64,000 nt of DNA from assembly GCF_018599195.1 (NCBI RefSeq), contig NZ_JAHFVK010000001.1:1178001-1242000 (forward strand), read 5' to 3'. The DNA is from Croceibacterium selenioxidans. GTDB lineage: Bacteria; Pseudomonadota; Alphaproteobacteria; Sphingomonadales; Sphingomonadaceae. Positions 58,935 through 64,000 of this stretch are shown in pieces. Made by a program: the position numbers and the translations under genes. Below the pieces are notes generated by a model, which was not told where the DNA came from, did no database searches, and worked only from the letters and a program-made list of their open reading frames with translations. Position 1 is the first letter of the stretch; each line of letters starts with the position of its first letter.

Positions 58935-61451
58935 TCAATAAAGCCCGCCGCTGTCCTCAACGAAATCGCTTTGTTCCTGGTTCTGCGATCGGCCTGCGTC
59001 ATCCCCAACTCCATGCGCCGAACCATTTCCGCGACGAAGCTGTGCCAGGATCATCTCGCGCAAGGCGTCGGCATCGTCCTGACGGCTCGACCGGCGCGGT
59101 TCGGTGTCAGGCTTGAAGGCTTCCCATATCACCGAAGCTTTGGGATCTTCGGAGGTCGGCCATCCAGCGAAAACGCGCTTCCCGCTCTGGCGGTCGATCC
59201 TCACCATGCGTACGCCCGCCGGGGCAAGGAACGGTCGGCCCTGCCACTTGTCTCGGGTTTCAAGCACGAAGTCCTTGAAGATCGGCGCGGCCACGCGGCC
59301 ACCCTGCGCCCATCCGCCCAAACTGCGCGGCTTGTCGTAACCAATGTAGACGCCCGCCACGATGTCCGGCGAACCTCCGACGAACCAAACATCGGTCGGG
59401 CCGCTGGTGGTGCCGGTCTTTCCGAACAACGGCATCTTCAGATCGCGCAGCACAGTCGCCGTGCCGCGCTGAACCACGCCTTCGAGCATGTGTACGACCT
59501 GGTAGGCTGTGCGCGCGTCGAGAACCTGGCGGCCCTGCTCACGAATGCGGGGCATCGCCTTGCCGTCCCATTTCGCCATGTTGCATCCGACGCACTCGCG
59601 CTCGTCCGCACGCCAGATGACCTTGCCGTTCCTGTCCTGCACGTAGTCGATCACCGAGGCGCTGTGCTGCAACCCGTGATTGACCAGCGCTGAATAGGCA
59701 TTGACCATCTTCTCGACGGTCGTTTCGCCCGCGCCCAGCGCGAACGAGGGGTAGTTCCCGTATTTTCCGATGCCGACACGCTCGAAAGTGCGGGTGACAT
59801 TCTCCATGCCCGCATCCATCGCGATGTGGACGGTCATCAGGTTGCGCGATTGCTCGAGGCCCCAGCGCATCGTGTGCTCGCCACCGCCCTCGCCGCCGAA
59901 GTTGCGAAAGCACTTTTCGCCCAAATTCGCGCCCTGGTAATAGCAATAGGTCTGGTCCGGGATCATCGTCGCCGGAGTCATGCCGTTGTCGAGGCCTGTC
60001 GCGTATACGAAGGGCTTGATCGTTGAACCGGGCTGCCGTTGCGCCTGGGTCGAACGGTTGAAGTCGCTCAACCGGAAGTCGAATCCGCCCTGCATGGCCA
60101 TGATCCGGCCGGTGTTCGGATCCTGGGCGAGAAAACCGCCCGAAACTTCAGGGACCGTCCTGACAGCCCAGGCATTGCCGCTTGGAGAAACGGCCGTCAC
60201 GTCGCCGACCTTGATCGCGTCGGGCGTCCCCACCAGCGGAGCTTCTTCTCCGTTGGCAAAGCCGATCCGACCCGGAGCGGTCACAACGCCGACCCGCCAA
60301 TTCTGATAATTGATCCCGAGGTTGCTGCTGGCGAGCTGCTCGGTCAAGTCGCCGTCGTCGGGGTTCAGCTTGGCGACCGGACCATGCCATGCACGCCCGC
60401 CACCGAAACGCATCAGGCCCTTGCGTAAGGCGTCACTCGCCGCGCCCTGCATCTCGGTATCGAGCGAAGTCCGCACCCAAAGCCCACCAGCATAGACGCT
60501 ATGCGGCCCGTCCTCAGCCTTCTCACCGTAGCGCTCGATCAACTGGCGCCGGACTTCCTCGAGGAAATAGCCGGCATCGGCCGACTTGGCTTCCGGTCGC
60601 TGGCGGATGAGTCCGAGGGGTTGCGCCTTGGCCGCGGCGGCCTGAGCAGCGGTGATGTGGCCGTTCTCGGCCATGACATCGAGGACGAAGTTGCGCCGCT
60701 GGATGGCCTGCTCTCGATACTTCTCGCGGCCGTATTGCTCTGGCGCTTTGGGAAGGATGGCGAGGAAGGCCATTTCGTGCAGGTCGAGATCGCCGACGTC
60801 CTTGTCGAAATAGGCCCGGCTCGCGGCCTGCACACCGAAGCTGCGGCGACCGAGCGGGATTTCGTTGAGATAGAGCTCCATGATCTCGCGCTTGGTCAGC
60901 ACCGATTCGATGCGCCGGGCGAGAATCATCTCCTTGAGCTTGCGGGTGATCGAATATTCGTTGCCGATCAGGATGTTCTTGGCGACCTGCTGGGTAATCG
61001 TCGAACCACCCTTGGCGCGCTCTCCGCTGCCCATCTTGCTGACATAGTCGAACACCGCGCCGGCAAAGCCCGGGTAGTCGATACCGCCGTGGGTCCAGAA
61101 GGTCTCGTCCTCCGCCGAAGTGTAGGCGTTGACCAACTGCGCCGGAAAATCCTTGTACTGGAGTTGCACCCTGCGTTCGCGCGCGAACGAGTGGACAACT
61201 TCGCCATCAATGCCGCGCACTACGGAAGGCAGCGGCGGTTCGTAGTCGAGCAGGGTTTCGGCATCAGGGAGGTTACGAGCAATGATCAGCCAAGCGGCGA
61301 ACCAGAGAACAGCGAGTCCGATGAGGCCATAACCGGCTAGGCGAAACCAGCGCTTCTCGCGCCAGTTCTCGCGAAACCACGTGATCACTCCGCCGGCTTC
61401 ACGGCGGATGCGGTAGTGGAACGGTTCTGCGGTCTGATCGGTCTCGGCCAT
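58935..61451 (-). CDS. mrcA: Penicillin-binding protein 1A (bifunctional transglycosylase/transpeptidase)
   Basis: Builds peptidoglycan glycan strands and cross-links them. 838 residues from ATG 61451. One N-terminal membrane helix (LAGYGLIGLAVLWFAAWLII); GT51 transglycosylase with EDETFWTHGGIDYPG and GGSTITQQVAKN; an OB-type domain; and the transpeptidase with QPGSTIKPFVYATG (nucleophile Ser), SRN and KTGTTSGPTDVWF. It is preceded by the amidase gene. Confidence 0.95.
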   Translation of the reverse strand: MAETDQTAEPFHYRIRREAGGVITWFRENWREKRWFRLAGYGLIGLAVLWFAAWLIIARNLPDAETLLDYEPPLPSVVRGIDGEVVHSFARERRVQLQYKDFPAQLVNAYTSAEDETFWTHGGIDYPGFAGAVFDYVSKMGSGERAKGGSTITQQVAKNILIGNEYSITRKLKEMILARRIESVLTKREIMELYLNEIPLGRRSFGVQAASRAYFDKDVGDLDLHEMAFLAILPKAPEQYGREKYREQAIQRRNFVLDVMAENGHITAAQAAAAKAQPLGLIRQRPEAKSADAGYFLEEVRRQLIERYGEKAEDGPHSVYAGGLWVRTSLDTEMQGAASDALRKGLMRFGGGRAWHGPVAKLNPDDGDLTEQLASSNLGINYQNWRVGVVTAPGRIGFANGEEAPLVGTPDAIKVGDVTAVSPSGNAWAVRTVPEVSGGFLAQDPNTGRIMAMQGGFDFRLSDFNRSTQAQRQPGSTIKPFVYATGLDNGMTPATMIPDQTYCYYQGANLGEKCFRNFGGEGGGEHTMRWGLEQSRNLMTVHIAMDAGMENVTRTFERVGIGKYGNYPSFALGAGETTVEKMVNAYSALVNHGLQHSASVIDYVQDRNGKVIWRADERECVGCNMAKWDGKAMPRIREQGRQVLDARTAYQVVHMLEGVVQRGTATVLRDLKMPLFGKTGTTSGPTDVWFVGGSPDIVAGVYIGYDKPRSLGGWAQGGRVAAPIFKDFVLETRDKWQGRPFLAPAGVRMVRIDRQSGKRVFAGWPTSEDPKASVIWEAFKPDTEPRRSSRQDDADALREMILAQLRRGNGSAHGVGDDAGRSQNQEQSDFVEDSGGLY

Positions 61452-61514
61452 TGCGCGGCCCCTTAGCATGGGGATTCTGTCGTGCGCCAGAACGATGCGA
61501 CAGCTTGTGCGCGA

Positions 61515-62390
61515 CTACGCCCCGGCCTCGCGAGCAAAATAGATGCGGATCGCCTGCGCCATAGCCTCGGCGAAGCGTGCCTGACCTTCGGGAGATGCCA
61601 GGCGACCCGCGTCCTCGGGATTGGATACGAAGCCGGCCTCGAACAGCGCCGAAGGCACATCTGGCGATTTGAGCACGACGAGCGCTGCCGAGCGGAGGGG
61701 TTGGGGGTTGAACTTCAGTTTCTCCGCCCCTTCCCGGACGATCAACCGGGCGAATTCGTCGGACCCTTGCTGCGAACGCCGCTGGGCGAGGTCGATGAGG
61801 ATAGCGTTGACCCTGGCATCCTGGTTCGCGAGTTCGACGCCGTTCACCGTGTCGACGCTGTTCTCCCTCGCGGCGAAGCGCGCCGCCGCCTCGCTCGAGG
61901 CCCGTTCGGAAAGAGTATAGACGCTGGCACCAGTTACCGCGGACTTGTCGCCGGCGGAATCGGCGTGGATCGAAAGGAAGAGGTCCGCACCAAGACGTCG
62001 GGCAATCTCGGCCCGCTCCTCCAGCACCAGATAGCTATCGTCGTCGCGGGTCATCGCCACTCGAATGCCGCCCTCCCGCAATAGCTTGTCCCGCAGCGCG
62101 CGGGCCAGACCTAGCGCGATCGCTTTCTCCTGCAGGCCTTCCGCACTAGCGCCCGGATCATGACCACCGTGGCCGGCATCGATCACGACCAGGGGTCGGC
62201 TGGCGTCCTCAGGGCCGAGTATCTCCGGCAAGCCTACGGCACCACCCGGCTCAGGCAGGATCATGCGCACGACGTAGTTGCGCCCCAAGAGAGGCGCTTT
62301 CATGCCGAGTAACGCGCCCACGCCAAGCAGCCCGGCCAGCACGAGAAGCGGGGCGATGAAGATCAACGCTATCTGCAGGCGATGTGACAT
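61515..62390 (-). CDS. N-acetylmuramoyl-L-alanine amidase (Amidase_3)
   Basis: Cleaves stem peptides from peptidoglycan in cell separation; the AmiA/B/C family. 291 residues with an N-terminal membrane anchor or uncleaved signal (IALIFIAPLLVLAGLLGVG). Zinc ligands are H74 (VIDAGHGGHDPGA), E88 (LQEKAIAL) and H142 (SIHAD); the catalytic Glu is in LFEAGFVSNPED. No AMIN domain is present. It sits directly upstream of mrcA, tying hydrolase and synthase together. Confidence 0.93.
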   Translation of the reverse strand: MSHRLQIALIFIAPLLVLAGLLGVGALLGMKAPLLGRNYVVRMILPEPGGAVGLPEILGPEDASRPLVVIDAGHGGHDPGASAEGLQEKAIALGLARALRDKLLREGGIRVAMTRDDDSYLVLEERAEIARRLGADLFLSIHADSAGDKSAVTGASVYTLSERASSEAAARFAARENSVDTVNGVELANQDARVNAILIDLAQRRSQQGSDEFARLIVREGAEKLKFNPQPLRSAALVVLKSPDVPSALFEAGFVSNPEDAGRLASPEGQARFAEAMAQAIRIYFAREAGA

Positions 62391-62855
62391 TCCCGAAGCC
62401 GTCGTTAGTCAAACCCTGATTCCGAGAACAGGGAAATTTGCGCGAGCGCGCAATAAGGTTGCCGAGCCTTTCCCCCAATGCTAGCAAACGTGAGACCGGG
62501 AGCTGAGCCTTCCGGCCACGCCGGTCCGCCGTTCTGCGGTCTCGGCAATGCCTACAGGTTGATGCCATAATGAGAAGCAAGAGCCATATTGCCAGTCCGC
62601 AGCCGCAAGGTTGCGCCATGGCGGTCGCTCTGGCGCAGCCAATACCCCCGCGCCTTCGCATTTCGGCAGACACGTTCGACAGCGCCCCCCGCAACATTGC
62701 ACGCAAGTTGGCTAAGGGCGCCAATCCTATCTCCGTCCAAGTAACCGGTTATCGTCCGGCAAGTGACGGAATTCACACAGATCGGCGCGCTTCGGCCCAT
62801 GCCATTCCCAGCGGGACTATGGACATGGCAGCCGGGCGCGCCTGGAGACTATTTA
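62391..62855. promoter_or_regulatory. Divergent region and RNase E 5' leader
   Basis: 465 bases between the amidase and rne starts, with no convincing gene. GGTTGCGCCA (62609-62618) pairs with TGGCGCAGCC (62631-62640) around a 12-base loop, a strong hairpin in the probable rne 5' UTR. GCGCGAGCGCGC lies at about 62441-62452. An ATG at 62570 opens a frame overlapping rne, but its composition is not protein-like. rne mRNAs are often autoregulated through their 5' UTR, so this region is a candidate for such control. Confidence 0.5.
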
Positions 62856-64000
62856 ATGGCAACGCGCATGCTGATCGATGCGCGCCACCCGGAAGAAACG
62901 CGGGTGGCGGTGCTCAAAGGAAACCGGATTGAAGAATTCGATTTCGAATCTGCCGAACACAAGCAGATCAAAGGTAACATCTATCTAGCCAAGGTTACTC
63001 GCGTAGAGCCGTCTCTACAGGCGGCCTTTGTGGATTTCGGCGGAAATCGCCACGGGTTCCTCGCTTTCAGCGAGATCCACCCCGACTACTATCAAATTCC
63101 CCACGCGGACCGGGAAGCTCTGCTGGCGGAAGAACGCGCCCATGCGGAAGAAGAGGCTGCTCTTCGTGCCGACGAGGACGAGTTCGACGATGAGGCCGAA
63201 GGTGACGACCGCGATCTCGAACACTCGCATGTCGAGGAAATCGACACGAGCGAGAAGGACGATGTCGCGACGATCGAAGACGGGCACCTCGAAAACGGCG
63301 ATAACGACGTCGACGAAGACTCTGACGATGCCGCCCGTTACGAAGGCGATGACGAGAGATCCGATGGCGATGCCCAGCGCGGTCGCCGGGGGCGTGGCCG
63401 CCGTCAGGGACGCTCGCGCGCCAAAGAAATGGACGAGTTGCGGGCCAAGCGCCAGGCGCTGCGCCGTCGCTACAAGATCCAGGACGTGATCCAGCGCCGC
63501 CAGGTCCTGCTGGTTCAGGTGGTCAAGGAAGAACGTGGCAACAAGGGTGCAGCCCTCACCACTTACCTCAGCCTCGCTGGCCGCTATTGCGTGCTCATGC
63601 CCAATTCGGGCCACGGCGGCGGCATCAGCCGCAAGATCTCGAGCGCGGCTGATCGCAAGCGCCTGAAACAGATCGTGGGCGAACTCAGCCTGCCCAAGTC
63701 CATGGGCCTGATCGTCCGTACCGCGGGCCTGCAGCGCACGAAGACCGAGATCAAGCGCGACTTCGACTACCTTGCGCGCCTGTGGGACGAGATTCGCGAG
63801 AAGACTCTCGCCTCAAGCGCGCCGATGATGATCCATTCGGACTCAGACCTGGTGAAGCGGGCGATCCGCGACATCTATAACAAGGAGATCGAGGAAGTCG
63901 TCGTCGAGGGCGAAGGCGGCTATCGCGCGGCCAAGGAGTTCATGAAGCTGCTGATGCCGAGCCATGCCCGGCGCGTGAAGCAGTACGCCGACCCTGTCCC
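62856..64000 (+). CDS. rne: Ribonuclease E, N-terminal part (3' partial)
   Basis: Central mRNA and rRNA processing endonuclease. It runs off the right edge: 381 codons are visible from ATG 62856, with GGAG nine bases before. It begins MATRMLIDARHPEETRVAVL. The S1 domain (GNIYLAKVTRVEPSLQAAFV, then FGGNRHGFLAFSEIHPDYY) is interrupted by an acidic insert of about 90 residues, with runs of Glu and Asp and then an Arg/Gly patch (RGRRGRGRRQGR). The S1 domain resumes at RRYKIQDVIQRRQVLLVQVV. This insert is typical of alphaproteobacterial RNase E. Confidence 0.93.
   Translation, partial: MATRMLIDARHPEETRVAVLKGNRIEEFDFESAEHKQIKGNIYLAKVTRVEPSLQAAFVDFGGNRHGFLAFSEIHPDYYQIPHADREALLAEERAHAEEEAALRADEDEFDDEAEGDDRDLEHSHVEEIDTSEKDDVATIEDGHLENGDNDVDEDSDDAARYEGDDERSDGDAQRGRRGRGRRQGRSRAKEMDELRAKRQALRRRYKIQDVIQRRQVLLVQVVKEERGNKGAALTTYLSLAGRYCVLMPNSGHGGGISRKISSAADRKRLKQIVGELSLPKSMGLIVRTAGLQRTKTEIKRDFDYLARLWDEIREKTLASSAPMMIHSDSDLVKRAIRDIYNKEIEEVVVEGEGGYRAAKEFMKLLMPSHARRVKQYADPV

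Noticed and set aside
62570-62932. 120-codon frame ahead of and into rne
   Set aside because: Overlaps the rne start in another frame, and its sequence has no protein-like pattern; treated as leader.

Overview
The window looks like a chromosomal segment of an alphaproteobacterium of the order Sphingomonadales (Sphingomonas / Novosphingobium / Erythrobacter type). The evidence is high GC, dense operons full of ATGA, GTGA and TGATG start-stop overlaps, a GTTC-N7-GTTC LexA box, a DUF1467 protein, DUF2336, an alphaproteobacterial-type RNase E and RF2, and intergenic palindromes of a kind I remember as dispersed in this order. No rRNA, CRISPR array, prophage, transposase or integrase was seen, so this is core genome with a few clade-specific inserts.

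Layout. 1-3 kb: end of purL, then serB and miaA, which start head to head and overlap. 3-11 kb: branched-chain amino acid synthesis (ilvB, ilvN, ilvC, then leuA), with a structured leader before ilvB and a Leu-rich leader peptide with attenuator before leuA; an exported amide hydrolase, an I78 inhibitor lipoprotein and a YceI protein lie between. 11-13 kb: MOSC protein, AHH-type nuclease-like protein and a DUF4261-like protein. 13-25.9 kb: recJ, two tandem tRNA-Glu genes, trpGDC, two uncharacterised genes, moaC, moeA, lexA, comEC, gltX and gltA.

25.9-32.5 kb holds the least understood block. It has a histidine-kinase-like protein with no phospho-acceptor His, a DUF2336 protein, a membrane protein with a nucleotidyltransferase-like N-terminus and a small HPt-like protein also lacking its His. 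Opposite them lies a large two-TM coiled-coil protein reminiscent of the polarity factor TipN. The divergent promoter region carries a near-consensus CtrA site. I read this as a candidate cell-polarity or cell-cycle module built on signalling folds without canonical phosphotransfer residues.

32.5-51.3 kb is one long minus-strand operon: complex I nuoABCDEFGHIJKLMN, then birA, coaX, rnj and a DUF1467 gene. Three non-canonical genes sit inside it, each coupled by start-stop overlap: a lipoprotein between nuoC and nuoD, a two-TM protein between nuoD and nuoE, and a 47-residue membrane protein between nuoE and nuoF. NuoC carries a long charged, proline-rich C-terminal tail.

51.5-64 kb: a thiolase, three tandem paralogous lipoproteins, an SH3-like exported protein, a nitronate-monooxygenase-family protein, a methyltransferase with an N-terminal export-like segment, prfB, an exported peroxiredoxin, the bifunctional penicillin-binding protein mrcA and an N-acetylmuramoyl-L-alanine amidase. 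RNase E diverges from the amidase and runs off the right edge.
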